DNA from: Bacteroidota bacterium
GTDB taxonomy: Bacteria > Bacteroidota > Bacteroidia > Chitinophagales > Chitinophagaceae
NCBI GenBank assembly: GCA_023386045.1
Contig: JAEWKK010000003.1
Span: 123,970-187,969 of the forward strand
Reading direction: 5' to 3'
DNA: 64,000 nt
Part shown: in pieces, positions 50,615 through 60,860 of the stretch
Layout of the letters: each line of letters begins with the position of its first letter
Numbering within the stretch: position 1 is the first letter of the stretch
Program-made: the position numbers and the translations under genes
The notes under the pieces: model-generated
Told to the model about the DNA's origin: nothing
Seen by the model: only the letters and a program-made list of their open reading frames with translations
Database searches by the model: none

Positions 50615-52846
50615 ATGAGCAGGCTGATCATTATTTCCAACAGGTTGCCTTTTTCTATTGAAAGGAGTCAGGATGATGTTGCAGTGCGACAAAGTTCAGG
50701 CGGGCTCGTTTCTGCCATTAAAAGTTATTTTGAAAAGAATGGTCCTGAAAGTCGCGAGTTTACTGAAAGAATTTGGGTAGGCACGATGGACGCGGAAGAG
50801 AAGGACTGGAAACAAGCCGTAAGCCAGGGGTACATCAACACAGATTTTAATATTGTTCCATTGTTTTTTGTAAAGGAGCGTTACGATGAGTACTACAATG
50901 GATTTTCCAATTCTACACTGTGGCCTCTTTTCCACTATTTCCCAAGTCTTGTAGTGAATAACCGGAGTTATTTTAATGCTTATCACCTGGTTAACCGGCA
51001 GTTTGCAGATGCAGTGATGTCAATTTATAAAGAAGGTGATGTGATCTGGGTGCACGATTATCAGCTAATGTTATTACCTGGATTGCTTCGTGAAAAATTG
51101 CCCGGTGCCACCATTGGTTTCTTTTTGCATATTCCATTTCCATCTTACGAGATATTCAGACTGTTGGCCACTAAATGGAAAACGGCTTTGCTTAAAGGAA
51201 TTTTAGGTGCAGACCTCATTGGATTTCATACTCATGATTATGTTCAGCATTTTATCCAGTCGGCAAAAATGATCCTGCAGGCAGAAAGCCAGTTCAATAA
51301 TATTTTATACAACAATCGACTGATCAAAGCGGATCTTTTTCCCATTGGTATAGATTTCCAGAAATTCAGAGATGCCTGCATTGATGAAGAAGTGGTAGGC
51401 ATCAGCACTTCGCTGGAAGAACGCTTCTTTAATATGAAGATCCTTTTTTCAGTTGACCGGCTTGATTATACAAAGGGTCTCGATTACAGGCTTGACAGTT
51501 TTGAAGAATTTCTGAAAAAATATCCGGAATGGTGCGAAAAAGTTGTTTTCATTCTGAATATCATTCCGTCAAGGGATAGTATACAGACCTATAGTGAAAT
51601 GAAAAGCATGATCGAGGAGAAGGTGAGTACTATCAATGGAAAATATTCATCACTCCACTGGCAGCCTGTAATTTACCGGTATAATCATCTCAGCTTTGAA
51701 GAACTCTGCGCTTTATACCAGGTTGCTGATGTTGCACTGCTGACTCCTTTGCGCGATGGAATGAATCTTGTTTCAAAAGAATACATTGCCAGCTGTATTG
51801 ACAAAGGAGTTCTTATTTTAAGTGAACTCACCGGGGCTGCAAATGAACTCAGTGAAGCCATTCTCGTTAATCCTACAGATATTACGGAAGTGGCTGATGC
51901 CATCAATACAGCACTGGAAATGCCATTGGTAGAACAGCGTTCAAGGCTTGCCTATATGCAAAGAAGAGTAGCTGAATACAATGTTTTAAAATGGATCAAT
52001 GATTTTCTCGATTGTCTGGGAGATATAAAAAAAGAACAGGAGGCTTTGAAAGTGAATGTAATTAAAGAAAATACTGTTGAACAGATTCTGGCTGATTTTC
52101 ATAATGCTTCCAAACGATGCATCCTGCTCGATTACGATGGAACACTCGCTCCCTATCAAAAACTTCCAAGCCTTGCTTCCCCCAGCAATGAGTTGATCCA
52201 GTTATTAAAAGAACTGACCGCGGAAAAAAGCAATGAGGTCATCATCATCAGCGGAAGAGATGCACCAACCTTACAAAAATGGCTGGGACATCTTCCATTG
52301 CACCTGGTGGCTGAACACGGAGCCATGGTGCGACTTAAAGGAGAAGAATGGAAAGAAACCATCACCGTGAGTACAGAATGGAAAGAGCAGGTAAGACCTT
52401 TATTCCAGCTGTTTGTTGACCGATGCGCAGGTTCATTTATCGAAGAAAAGAAAAGCACACTTGCCTGGCATTACAGGAATACCTATCCCGAGTTGGGCTT
52501 CAACAGGTCGAGAGAATTGAGAAACAGTCTTCTTCAACTCACTGCCAACACTTCATTGCAGGTGATTGATGGCAATAAGGTACTTGAGATCAGGACGGTG
52601 GGCGTAGATAAAGGAGCTACTGCAACCAATTTGCTATCAGTGATAGAGCCTGATTTCATTTTATGTATGGGTGATGATGCTACAGATGAAGATATGTTCC
52701 GTACACTTAGAGATAAGGGTTATACCATCAAGATCGGCCGGGGGAGCACTGCTGCCCAATACACGATTCTATCACAGAAAGAAGTATTTCCTTTTCTCAG
52801 GCGATTTATACAATCGGTAGAATCAACGCAGTATCATTATTCGTAG
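50615..52846 (+). CDS. Fused trehalose-6-phosphate synthase / phosphatase (OtsA-OtsB)
   Basis: A 743-residue bifunctional enzyme. The N-terminal GT20 domain (~1-475) makes trehalose-6-phosphate from UDP-glucose and glucose-6-phosphate; SNRLPF, the VWVHDYQL-type motif (VIWVHDYQLMLLPGLLRE) and the DGMNLVSKEY loop are present. The C-terminal HAD phosphatase (~495-743) has D506 and D508 in LDYDGTLAP and GDDATDEDMF. Both activities look intact. It is convergent with treS and overlaps its 3' end by ten bases. Confidence 0.95.
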   Translation: MSRLIIISNRLPFSIERSQDDVAVRQSSGGLVSAIKSYFEKNGPESREFTERIWVGTMDAEEKDWKQAVSQGYINTDFNIVPLFFVKERYDEYYNGFSNSTLWPLFHYFPSLVVNNRSYFNAYHLVNRQFADAVMSIYKEGDVIWVHDYQLMLLPGLLREKLPGATIGFFLHIPFPSYEIFRLLATKWKTALLKGILGADLIGFHTHDYVQHFIQSAKMILQAESQFNNILYNNRLIKADLFPIGIDFQKFRDACIDEEVVGISTSLEERFFNMKILFSVDRLDYTKGLDYRLDSFEEFLKKYPEWCEKVVFILNIIPSRDSIQTYSEMKSMIEEKVSTINGKYSSLHWQPVIYRYNHLSFEELCALYQVADVALLTPLRDGMNLVSKEYIASCIDKGVLILSELTGAANELSEAILVNPTDITEVADAINTALEMPLVEQRSRLAYMQRRVAEYNVLKWINDFLDCLGDIKKEQEALKVNVIKENTVEQILADFHNASKRCILLDYDGTLAPYQKLPSLASPSNELIQLLKELTAEKSNEVIIISGRDAPTLQKWLGHLPLHLVAEHGAMVRLKGEEWKETITVSTEWKEQVRPLFQLFVDRCAGSFIEEKKSTLAWHYRNTYPELGFNRSRELRNSLLQLTANTSLQVIDGNKVLEIRTVGVDKGATATNLLSVIEPDFILCMGDDATDEDMFRTLRDKGYTIKIGRGSTAAQYTILSQKEVFPFLRRFIQSVESTQYHYS

Positions 52847-55800
52847 ACAACTGCATAATTTTCTTCCTTAATTCCCAAAACGGATTTAATGATTCGCAAA
52901 GGAACAATGGCCCATTCGGGACGGCTGTTTAATTCATTATTAAAATGATTCAGTGATTTATCGAGAAGAAAAGTATGCAGAACTATTTCCAGGTCTGCTG
53001 TGTCCGCAGGTACAAGACTGCTTCCCTGGACTTCTTCCAGGTAGGCTTTTACAAAAAATCCACTAATATAATGTGCCCACATTTCGGCAAAGGGAAGGAG
53101 TGATTTTAATTCTGTCTTCGGAATATGATCATTGGAAAAAAATCCCAGATAGGCAGTATAATGAAAGGATATGATCATTTCCGCAATATCTCTTAATGGA
53201 GACCTTTTGATCCTTCTCTCGCTATAACTACGAAATGGTTTGCCGCCAAAATCCTGGATCACGATATCCTTACCCGTCATCAATAATTTTTTCAGGGTAA
53301 AGGTTCCATGTGTTCTTGTTTTCCAGATATCAAGCTTCTTATTGTAAATGGTTTTTAATTTATCAAGAAGCTCCTGCTTTTTTCCACGAAGCTGGTTACT
53401 TTCCCTTCTCAGTTCTTCGGGAAGTATTTCATAGTTTTTATTCAGCGAATCAAATGTTTCCCGCACCAGTGCCTGCAGGGTAGAATAAAGAGAGCGCTGG
53501 TAATGCAAAGAGTATTCTTCAGGCTTGAAATCTTTTGAACCTCCACTGGCTAAAGCAAGATGCATTTGTGCCGCTCTTTTGCCGATCAATCTTGCCATAT
53601 CTGAGGTTCTTTCTCCCAGTAGACTTTGCATGGAAGGAGGTAAATCTTCAAATGCGAATGGTTCAATAAAAGACCCTTTGAGGTCGTAAGGATCAAAATT
53701 TTGCTGGTGCCTTGCCAGTATGCGCTCTGTGAAATTGTTGATCCTTTCAATCATAAACGACTGGCCTTCACCATGATTTTCAATCAGCGTTTGCAAGATA
53801 CCGGTAACAATGATTCCCTTATCCGTATGCCATTGAATGGTACCAAGGAAATCAGGAACATATTTATAACCGGCTTCCTCTGAAAGAAAACGTGTCAGTT
53901 CAACATCGGGGTTGATGGCGGCATCTACCTTGCGATATATTTTAAGAAAGAACCTGTTATCAAAGGTGATCGAAGTATTGTTTTCATCACCAGTATGCAT
54001 GCGGCTTAAGGAACCAGTATGATTTGCATGATATGCTGATACATTTTCATTTGCATTAAATACCAGCGTGTCATCATCAGTATTCAATTCCGAATTGTTG
54101 CTTAAGTTTTTAATTAGAAAGGCATGCAACTCAGGCAGGTAAAAAGCATCAGTGAGTAAGGCTTCCTTTCCATCAATCTGCATTTTAGCGATCACCGCTT
54201 CAGGAGAATTGTTTGCAATTTTTTGCGCTTCATCTTCCCTGGTGCATCCCAGCGCCAATTGATAGGTTTCAGGCAGGCCGCTTTCGTATGCCACTTCAAC
54301 AAGTAATAAATAAACTGGGCGGTTGGGAACTTCCAGTAACATATCATTCCGAATAGAAGCCTGGAAGATCTTTCTTTTCCCACCTTTGAACCATTTGCGT
54401 TGTGAAAGAAATTCAGGAAGAACAATCTTTTCAAGTTGCTGCCGGGATTCACCATTCAACAGCTGATCCCAGGATTCAGGTTCCAGTTTGGGAAGCGTGG
54501 AAACATCATCCATTTCAGTTCTGACCTTTTGCAGAAGATACCATTGGAAAGAATGCGGACTCAGGGTAAAAAAATAAGGACTTTCTTCTTTGATCATGGG
54601 AAAGGCGTTCCTGCTGAACATTTCAACTGGAACAAATCCACCAAAGTTTCTCAGGTCTATCTCCGCAGGCTGGGCATATTTTGAAAGATTGCAAATGACC
54701 AGCAGGGTTTCTTCCTGGTAAGTTCTCGTAAAAGCCAATACTTTGGGATTTTCTACATTTAGAAAATGCATGCTGCCGCGACTAAAGGCCTTATAATTCC
54801 GGCGCATGTTGATCATTTTTTTCATGAACCAGAAAAGCGAAGAGGTATTGTGGTGTTGGGTTTCCACATTCACTGATTCATAATGATATTCCGGATCCAG
54901 GATCACTGGCAGGTATAATTGCTGCGGGTTAGCTTCTGAAAATCCTGCATTGCGGTCTGGTGACCATTGCATGGGTGTTCGCACGCCATCACGATCGCCC
55001 AGGTAAAAATTATCTCCCATGCCTATCTCATCTCCATAATAAATTACGGGTGTGCCTGGAAGTGAGAAGAGAAGAGAATTCATCAGTTCAATCTTGCTCC
55101 TGTTATTATCCATCAGTGGTGCCAGCCGGTGGCGTATACCCAGATTGATTCTTGCTTTAGGATCCTTCGCATAAACCTTATACATGAAGTCTCTTTCTTC
55201 ATCTGTCACCATTTCAAGTGTGAGCTCATCATGGTTCCGTAGAAAGATGGCCCACTGGCAGGTATCAGGTATGGCTGGTGTCTGGTCAAAAATATCGGTG
55301 ATGGGATAACGGTCTTCCTGCTGCAATGACATGAACATGCGTGGCATAACAGGAAAATGGTAATTCATATGGCATTCATCGCCCTTCCCAAAATAGGAAG
55401 CGGAATCTTCTGGCCACATATTGGCTTCCGCCAGCAGGCAGACACCCGGATATTTTTCATCAATATGCGAACGGAGTTTTTTCAAAAAATCATGTGTTTC
55501 CGGAAGGTTTTCGCCATTGGTGCCTTCCCTTTCAAAAAGATAAGGAACAGCATCCAGCCTGAAACCATCCACACCCATATCACACCAGTAATCAATGATT
55601 CGAAATATCTCTTCCTGCACAGCAGGGTTATCATAATTCAAATCAGGCTGGTGATGAAAAAACCGGTGCCAGTAATATTGCTGGGCCACAGGATCCCATG
55701 TCCAGTTTGAAGTTTCAAAATCCTGGAAAATAATACGCACATCTTTATATTGATGCGGATCATCTGTCCATACATAATAGGATCGTTCAGGAGAACCTGC

Positions 55801-56181
55801 GGGCGATTTGCGTGCACGTTGAAACCAGGGATGCTGATCAGAAGTGTGATTAATGACAAGTTCGGTGATCACCTTAAGGTTACGCTTGTGCGCTTCCTGG
55901 AGGAATAACTGGAACTGATCCAGGGTTCCGTAACGTGGATTAATGCTGTAGTAATCTGCAATATCATAACCATCATCACGAAGTGGAGAAGGATAAAAAG
56001 GCAGGACCCAGATAGCGGTAACTCCCAACTCCTGCAGGTAATCCAGCTTTTCCATCAGTCCTTTAAAATCACCAATGCCATCTTTATTGCTGTCGCGAAA
56101 AGCTTTGATGTGCAGTTCGTAGATAATCGCGTCCTTGTACCAGTGCAGTTGATCATTGATCCGGGAAGTTTCTAATGCCAT
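52837..56181 (-). CDS. treS: Trehalose synthase (GH13) fused to a maltokinase-like domain
   Basis: A 1114-residue fusion. The GH13 part (~1-550) interconverts maltose and trehalose; D210 (GFRLDAVPY) and E252 (LLAEANMW) are the nucleophile and acid/base. The C-terminal ~550 residues align in outline with maltokinase (Pep2), which makes maltose-1-phosphate for GlgE. However, the kinase catalytic loop, normally HGDxHLGQ, reads HGTFTLKK at 958-965, so T960 replaces the catalytic Asp. The metal-binding DFEG-type motif survives as DFGG (D977). The kinase half may be inactive or altered. Confidence 0.92.
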   Translation of the reverse strand: MALETSRINDQLHWYKDAIIYELHIKAFRDSNKDGIGDFKGLMEKLDYLQELGVTAIWVLPFYPSPLRDDGYDIADYYSINPRYGTLDQFQLFLQEAHKRNLKVITELVINHTSDQHPWFQRARKSPAGSPERSYYVWTDDPHQYKDVRIIFQDFETSNWTWDPVAQQYYWHRFFHHQPDLNYDNPAVQEEIFRIIDYWCDMGVDGFRLDAVPYLFEREGTNGENLPETHDFLKKLRSHIDEKYPGVCLLAEANMWPEDSASYFGKGDECHMNYHFPVMPRMFMSLQQEDRYPITDIFDQTPAIPDTCQWAIFLRNHDELTLEMVTDEERDFMYKVYAKDPKARINLGIRHRLAPLMDNNRSKIELMNSLLFSLPGTPVIYYGDEIGMGDNFYLGDRDGVRTPMQWSPDRNAGFSEANPQQLYLPVILDPEYHYESVNVETQHHNTSSLFWFMKKMINMRRNYKAFSRGSMHFLNVENPKVLAFTRTYQEETLLVICNLSKYAQPAEIDLRNFGGFVPVEMFSRNAFPMIKEESPYFFTLSPHSFQWYLLQKVRTEMDDVSTLPKLEPESWDQLLNGESRQQLEKIVLPEFLSQRKWFKGGKRKIFQASIRNDMLLEVPNRPVYLLLVEVAYESGLPETYQLALGCTREDEAQKIANNSPEAVIAKMQIDGKEALLTDAFYLPELHAFLIKNLSNNSELNTDDDTLVFNANENVSAYHANHTGSLSRMHTGDENNTSITFDNRFFLKIYRKVDAAINPDVELTRFLSEEAGYKYVPDFLGTIQWHTDKGIIVTGILQTLIENHGEGQSFMIERINNFTERILARHQQNFDPYDLKGSFIEPFAFEDLPPSMQSLLGERTSDMARLIGKRAAQMHLALASGGSKDFKPEEYSLHYQRSLYSTLQALVRETFDSLNKNYEILPEELRRESNQLRGKKQELLDKLKTIYNKKLDIWKTRTHGTFTLKKLLMTGKDIVIQDFGGKPFRSYSERRIKRSPLRDIAEMIISFHYTAYLGFFSNDHIPKTELKSLLPFAEMWAHYISGFFVKAYLEEVQGSSLVPADTADLEIVLHTFLLDKSLNHFNNELNSRPEWAIVPLRIIKSVLGIKEENYAVVYE

Positions 56182-56321
56182 ATCCAGCTTGATTTTTCCT
56201 CGTGCAAATAATAAAATATCATGCCTGATAAATCTGATAAACAGGTTCGTCTCAACGTAATTTACTGCTTTTTCAAATTGATAAGGAATTGCATGATGAT
56301 GCTTTCTCTTTACATTAGCGC

Positions 56322-57560
56322 ATGGCCACGCTGATTACAAATATTGGAATGCTACTCAATACCCGGGAAGAAAATCGCCTGTTAAGAGGCAGTGAACTGG
56401 CAAAGCTTCCTGTGATTGAAAACGCTTTTCTTGTTGTTGAAGGAGAAGAGATCGCTTCTTATGGTTCAATGAATGAGATAAAACTACAACCTCGCGAATT
56501 CAATGAGCATTTTGATGCAGAAGGGCGGTATATACTCCCTTCCTGGTGCGACAGTCATACACATCTTGTTTTTGCCGGAAGCAGGGAAAATGAATTTGTA
56601 GACAAGCTGAAAGGCCTTTCCTATGCAGATATCGCTGCTAAAGGAGGAGGCATTCTTAACTCAGCTCAAAAGCTCAATGCCATTTCCGAAGATGAGCTGT
56701 ACCGGTTATCTTATCAGCGTCTGCAGGAGGTAGCCCGACTCGGAACCGGCGCTATTGAAATAAAAAGCGGCTATGGCCTAACGGTAGAAGGCGAGTTAAA
56801 AATGCTTCGGGTAATACAGCGGTTGAAAAGGAATTCTAAACTTTGCATCAAGGCAACTTTTCTGGGTGCACATAGTATACCTCTTGCTTTTAAAGAAAAC
56901 AGGGAAGGCTATATCGATCTTATCATCAATGAAATGCTGCCTGCCATTCATGCGGAGAAACTGGCTGATTATATTGATGTTTTTTGCGAACAGGGATTTT
57001 TCACACCGGAGGAAACAAAAATAATCTGCAGGGCAGGAAAAAATATCGGACTCAAACCAAAAATCCACGCCAACCAGTTGCACGTTTCGGGTGGCGTTGA
57101 GGCGGGTATTGAAATGGGTGCCATATCAGTCGATCACCTGGAAAGCATGGATGATAAAGCAATAGCAGCTTTGGCTCAAAGTGAAACCATTGGAACTTTA
57201 TTACCAACCGCAGCATTTTTCCTGCGCATGCCTTTTCAGCCTGCCAGAGAGTTGATCAATGCCAATTGTGCCATAGCGCTGGCAAGTGATTTTAATCCCG
57301 GTTCCTCACCATCCGGCAATATGAATTTTGTTGTATCCCTAAGCTGCATTCAAATGAAGATGCTGCCTGCTGAAGCCCTTAATGCTGCCACTATCAATGG
57401 TGCCTATGCTATGGAAGTTCAGGATGAAGTGGGAAGCATTACAACAGGGAAAAAAGCCAATCTCATTGTCCTAAAACCCGTGCCTTCCCTGAATTACATT
57501 CCTTATGCCTTTGGTTCCAACCTGGTTGAAAGAGTAATGCTGGCAGGCAGCTGGTTATGA
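56322..57560 (+). CDS. hutI: Imidazolonepropionase
   Basis: Third step of histidine breakdown, a metal-dependent amidohydrolase opening the imidazolone ring. The 412-residue protein has DSHTHLVFAGSRENEF near residue 80, EIKSGYGLT, FLGAHSIP, HANQLHVSGGVE and ASDFNPGSSP in family order. A near-consensus -7 box (TACATTAG, 56311-56318) ends three bases before the ATG. hutG follows after 57 bases. Confidence 0.95.
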   Translation: MATLITNIGMLLNTREENRLLRGSELAKLPVIENAFLVVEGEEIASYGSMNEIKLQPREFNEHFDAEGRYILPSWCDSHTHLVFAGSRENEFVDKLKGLSYADIAAKGGGILNSAQKLNAISEDELYRLSYQRLQEVARLGTGAIEIKSGYGLTVEGELKMLRVIQRLKRNSKLCIKATFLGAHSIPLAFKENREGYIDLIINEMLPAIHAEKLADYIDVFCEQGFFTPEETKIICRAGKNIGLKPKIHANQLHVSGGVEAGIEMGAISVDHLESMDDKAIAALAQSETIGTLLPTAAFFLRMPFQPARELINANCAIALASDFNPGSSPSGNMNFVVSLSCIQMKMLPAEALNAATINGAYAMEVQDEVGSITTGKKANLIVLKPVPSLNYIPYAFGSNLVERVMLAGSWL

Positions 57561-57617
57561 TCACATTTTAATTAATTTCATGGCCATCGCCATCATTTCA
57601 ATCAAAACTTCCTTTTT

Positions 57618-58673
57618 ATGAATATCTCACATTTCAAGATCTACTCCAAGCAGGATATCCTGGCCCTTGTAAAACTCCGAAGATTCGAAACCAGGCTGGG
57701 AGAAAGAGTGCATGTGATTGCAGATCCAAATACAATTCCGGAATCCATTAAAGCCCTGCCTGCGAAGTACGTGGTCATTGGAATTCCTGAAGATATAGGA
57801 GTGAAGGCCAATTATGGAACAGGAGGTGCCAGTACTGCCTGGATCTCATTTTTACAATCGATTTTGAATATCCAATGCAATGATTTCCTGACTGGCGAGG
57901 AAATTGCTGTTGTGGGACATTTTGATTTTGGAGATTTTCAATACCTCATCGATCGCAATGCCCATGATGAAGAAGAAAAGGTGGAGGCATACCGCCATGC
58001 GGTAAATGCAATTGATGATGAAGTAGAAAGCCTTATAAAAACGATCGTTGCTGCCGGAAAAATTCCTGTAGTAATTGGTGGTGGTCATAATAATGCCTAT
58101 CCATTGATCAAGGGCGCTGCAAAGGGATTACATCATGCTCAACTTATTCCCTTACCACAAATCAATTGTATCAACCTCGACGCTCATACAGACTACAGGC
58201 CTATAGAAGGCCGCCACAGTGGTAATGGCTTCAGGTATGCGGAAGAAGATGGTTTTTTACAGAAATATTGTGCTGTTGGCGTACATGAAAATTATCTTCC
58301 TCAAAATGTTTGGATGGATATAGTAAACAATCCTTTCATCGACATGATCACCTTTGAAGATATTTTCATTCACGAGAAAAGAAGCTTCCGCCAGGCAGTT
58401 TCCCATGCGATAGAATTCACTGATGATAATTTTAATGGAATCGAACTTGATCTTGACTGTATTGAAAATACTTTAAGCAGCGCCTGTTCTCCTACAGGAA
58501 TTACTACCATCCATGCAAGACAGTACATCAATCTCTGTGCTGCTCATGCAAAGCCCTGTTACCTTCATATTTGTGAAGGCGCCACTAGACTATCTAATGG
58601 AAGAACAAGTGAACTTACAGGAAAATTGATCAGTTACCTGGTGAGTGATTTCATCAAAATGCATGAAGCTTAG
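57618..58673 (+). CDS. hutG: Formimidoylglutamase (arginase/ureohydrolase family)
   Basis: A 351-residue manganese ureohydrolase placed with hutI. Metal ligands are seen in GGGHNN, the LDAHTDYR motif and ELDLDCIENTLSSACSPTG. It would split formiminoglutamate to glutamate and formamide. Its neighbour favours HutG over arginase or agmatinase. The protein is longer than typical HutG by about 35 residues at the N-terminus. Its end overlaps the convergent ABC-F gene by four bases. Confidence 0.88.
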   Translation: MNISHFKIYSKQDILALVKLRRFETRLGERVHVIADPNTIPESIKALPAKYVVIGIPEDIGVKANYGTGGASTAWISFLQSILNIQCNDFLTGEEIAVVGHFDFGDFQYLIDRNAHDEEEKVEAYRHAVNAIDDEVESLIKTIVAAGKIPVVIGGGHNNAYPLIKGAAKGLHHAQLIPLPQINCINLDAHTDYRPIEGRHSGNGFRYAEEDGFLQKYCAVGVHENYLPQNVWMDIVNNPFIDMITFEDIFIHEKRSFRQAVSHAIEFTDDNFNGIELDLDCIENTLSSACSPTGITTIHARQYINLCAAHAKPCYLHICEGATRLSNGRTSELTGKLISYLVSDFIKMHEA

Positions 58674-60655
58674 GATGACAGTGCCTCTTCAAGATTCATG
58701 ATCTTTTCAAAAACATCTTCATATTGCCTGTTGATTTCTTCTAATTGAAGTGTTACCTCGCGGTAAGAAGCTTCAGTCTTTTTGAATTCCGCTGCATTGG
58801 AATAAAAATCAGGTGAGGCAAGCTTTTTTTCCAGGTCAGTTTTTTGAAGATTTAATTCAGCAAGCTTTTTTTCTATTTGCTGAAAATGCTTTTGCTGTTT
58901 CTGTAATTCTTTTTTGATATCGTTTTTATCCGCAGACGGTTTACCATTTGATGAAGGCTTGGCCTGGCTTACTGCTGGTTTTGCATCACTGGAGGGCGCG
59001 GGACTTTTTTTTTGATCGTTTTTTCCCTGGCTTTTGGCACTGGCAATTCTTTGTGCTTCCATTCTTTCCTTCCATTCAACCCATTCTTCATAACCACCCT
59101 TGAATTCCTTGATCTCATGATCTACAATCTCCCAGATCTTGTTGGCAGTTTTTGAAATGAAGTAACGGTCGTGGCTTACCAGGATCATGGTGCCTTCATA
59201 TTTATTCAGGGCATCGATCAGCAGGTCACAGCTGTGCATGTCCAGGTGGTTGGTAGGTTCATCCAGCATCAGGAAATTGGCCTTGCTCACAATTGTTTTT
59301 GCCAACGCTACCCTTGCTTTTTCGCCTCCACTCAGGATGCGGATCTTTTTATCTGCATCATCACCACTGAAAAGAAAACAACCCAGCAGCCCGCGAAGTT
59401 CGAGCTCCGTCATCTGGCTGCCGCATTCTTTCATTTCATCCAGAATGGTATTATTGATGTTCAGTGCCTCGAGCTGGTGCTGGGCATAAAAACTTTCGTC
59501 TACATTGTGACCCCACTTTCTTTCACCATTAAAAATTTCAACACCTGCAATAATTCGCAACAAGGTAGACTTACCCTTTCCATTGGCACCGATCAGTGCG
59601 ATCTTGTCACCACGGTCGATCTCCGCTGAACTATGTTCAACGATCACATTGTCGCCAAATTTTTTGGTGATATCTTTTAATTCCACCAATACCTTACCCG
59701 GTGTTTTATCAACACGGAAATTGATCTTGATGTTTGGCCTTTCTATTTCAGCTTCTTCAATGCGTTCCAGCTTGTCCAGCTTCTTCATAATGCTCTGGGC
59801 CATGGCAGCCTTGCTGGCCTTTGCACGGAATCTTTCCACCAGTCTTTCATTCTGGCGTATATAATCCTGCTGGTTCTCATAAGCTTTCTGCTGCATCTCC
59901 ACACGAATGGCTTTTTCTTTTTCGTAAAAATCAAAATTGCCATTGTAGATATGAAGCTGCTGCTGGTACAGTTCCACGATCTTGGTCACCATTCTGTTCA
60001 GGAAGTATTTATCGTGGCTCACAATTACAACTGATCCCTGGTAATGGGTCAGGTATTTTTCAAGCCATTCGATAGAGGGAAGATCAAGGTGGTTGGTAGG
60101 TTCATCCAATAAAAGCAGGTCTGGTTGCTGCAGGATCATCTTGGCAAGGAGCACACGCATACGCCATCCTCCGCTAAATTCCTTGTAGGGACGTTGCAGG
60201 TCGGCGTTTGCAAAACCAAGTCCCTGCAAAATTTCTTCTGTCTTATGTTGCATCACATAACCGCCGGCTTCTTCAAATTCATGAAGTTTATGGCTATAAG
60301 CATCAAGGAGTTCATCAGTGGTGTTCACTTCCAGTTCCTTCACCATTTTGTCCAGCTCTTTTTCTATTCCCTTGGCCTTGTCGAAAGCATGCATGGCTAC
60401 TTCGAGAATCGATTCAGTGGTTTCAAAACTCAGGAGGTCCTGGTGAAGATAACCGATGGAAGTACTGCGACTTCTTTCCACTGACCCGGCGGAAACAGCA
60501 TATTCGCCCACCAGGACTTTCAGCAGGGTTGACTTGCCAGTTCCATTATAACCAATCAACCCGATCCTTTCGCCCGGATTGATATGCCAGGTGGCGTCCT
60601 TAACAATGGTTCTTGCCCCAAATTCGAAAGTAATATTTTGAAAACCTGCCAGCAT
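58670..60655 (-). CDS. ABC-F family ATPase
   Basis: Cytosolic duplicated ATPase of 661 residues without membrane domains. The two Walker A motifs are GYNGTGKST (~34-42) and GANGKGKST (~352-360). Signatures are FSGGWRMRVLLAKM and LSGGEKARVALAKT. A Pro/Ser/Lys linker (~545-585) leads to a C-terminal coiled coil (~590-660), the Uup-like arrangement. Such proteins act on the ribosome or, for Uup, on branched DNA. Antibiotic resistance is not implied. Confidence 0.93.
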   Translation of the reverse strand: MLAGFQNITFEFGARTIVKDATWHINPGERIGLIGYNGTGKSTLLKVLVGEYAVSAGSVERSRSTSIGYLHQDLLSFETTESILEVAMHAFDKAKGIEKELDKMVKELEVNTTDELLDAYSHKLHEFEEAGGYVMQHKTEEILQGLGFANADLQRPYKEFSGGWRMRVLLAKMILQQPDLLLLDEPTNHLDLPSIEWLEKYLTHYQGSVVIVSHDKYFLNRMVTKIVELYQQQLHIYNGNFDFYEKEKAIRVEMQQKAYENQQDYIRQNERLVERFRAKASKAAMAQSIMKKLDKLERIEEAEIERPNIKINFRVDKTPGKVLVELKDITKKFGDNVIVEHSSAEIDRGDKIALIGANGKGKSTLLRIIAGVEIFNGERKWGHNVDESFYAQHQLEALNINNTILDEMKECGSQMTELELRGLLGCFLFSGDDADKKIRILSGGEKARVALAKTIVSKANFLMLDEPTNHLDMHSCDLLIDALNKYEGTMILVSHDRYFISKTANKIWEIVDHEIKEFKGGYEEWVEWKERMEAQRIASAKSQGKNDQKKSPAPSSDAKPAVSQAKPSSNGKPSADKNDIKKELQKQQKHFQQIEKKLAELNLQKTDLEKKLASPDFYSNAAEFKKTEASYREVTLQLEEINRQYEDVFEKIMNLEEALSS

Positions 60656-60712
60656 GATATAGTTATGTTTTCTGCTTCAATCTTGTTTCACCTGCCATCG
60701 GGCAGGCGGCGG

Positions 60713-60720
60713 CAAAGATA
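60713..60720 (-). promoter_or_regulatory. -7 promoter box (TATCTTTG) for the ABC-F gene
   Basis: Exact TAnnTTTG match on the minus strand, 57 bases before the start at 60655. Confidence 0.45.
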
Positions 60721-60838
60721 AACGAGGATCAGACAGTTTTGCCGGTGTTTTCGTTCAATAGGCGCCGGATCGCAAAGTTTAAGATGAATTAAACAAAGAA
60801 TCGCCTTTTGAAAGCGCTCAAATCCTGTTGTGAGTGTT

Positions 60839-60846
60839 TAGCTTTG
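60839..60846 (+). promoter_or_regulatory. -7 promoter box (TAGCTTTG) for the DUF3347 lipoprotein gene
   Basis: Exact TAnnTTTG match, 14 bases before the ATG at 60861. Confidence 0.5.
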
Positions 60847-60860
60847 CGAAAATTTCCTTT

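Noticed and set aside
58670..60655. Antibiotic-resistance ABC-F (Vga/Msr-like) protein.
   Set aside because: Linker length and the C-terminal coiled coil fit housekeeping Uup-like members, and nothing nearby suggests mobile resistance.
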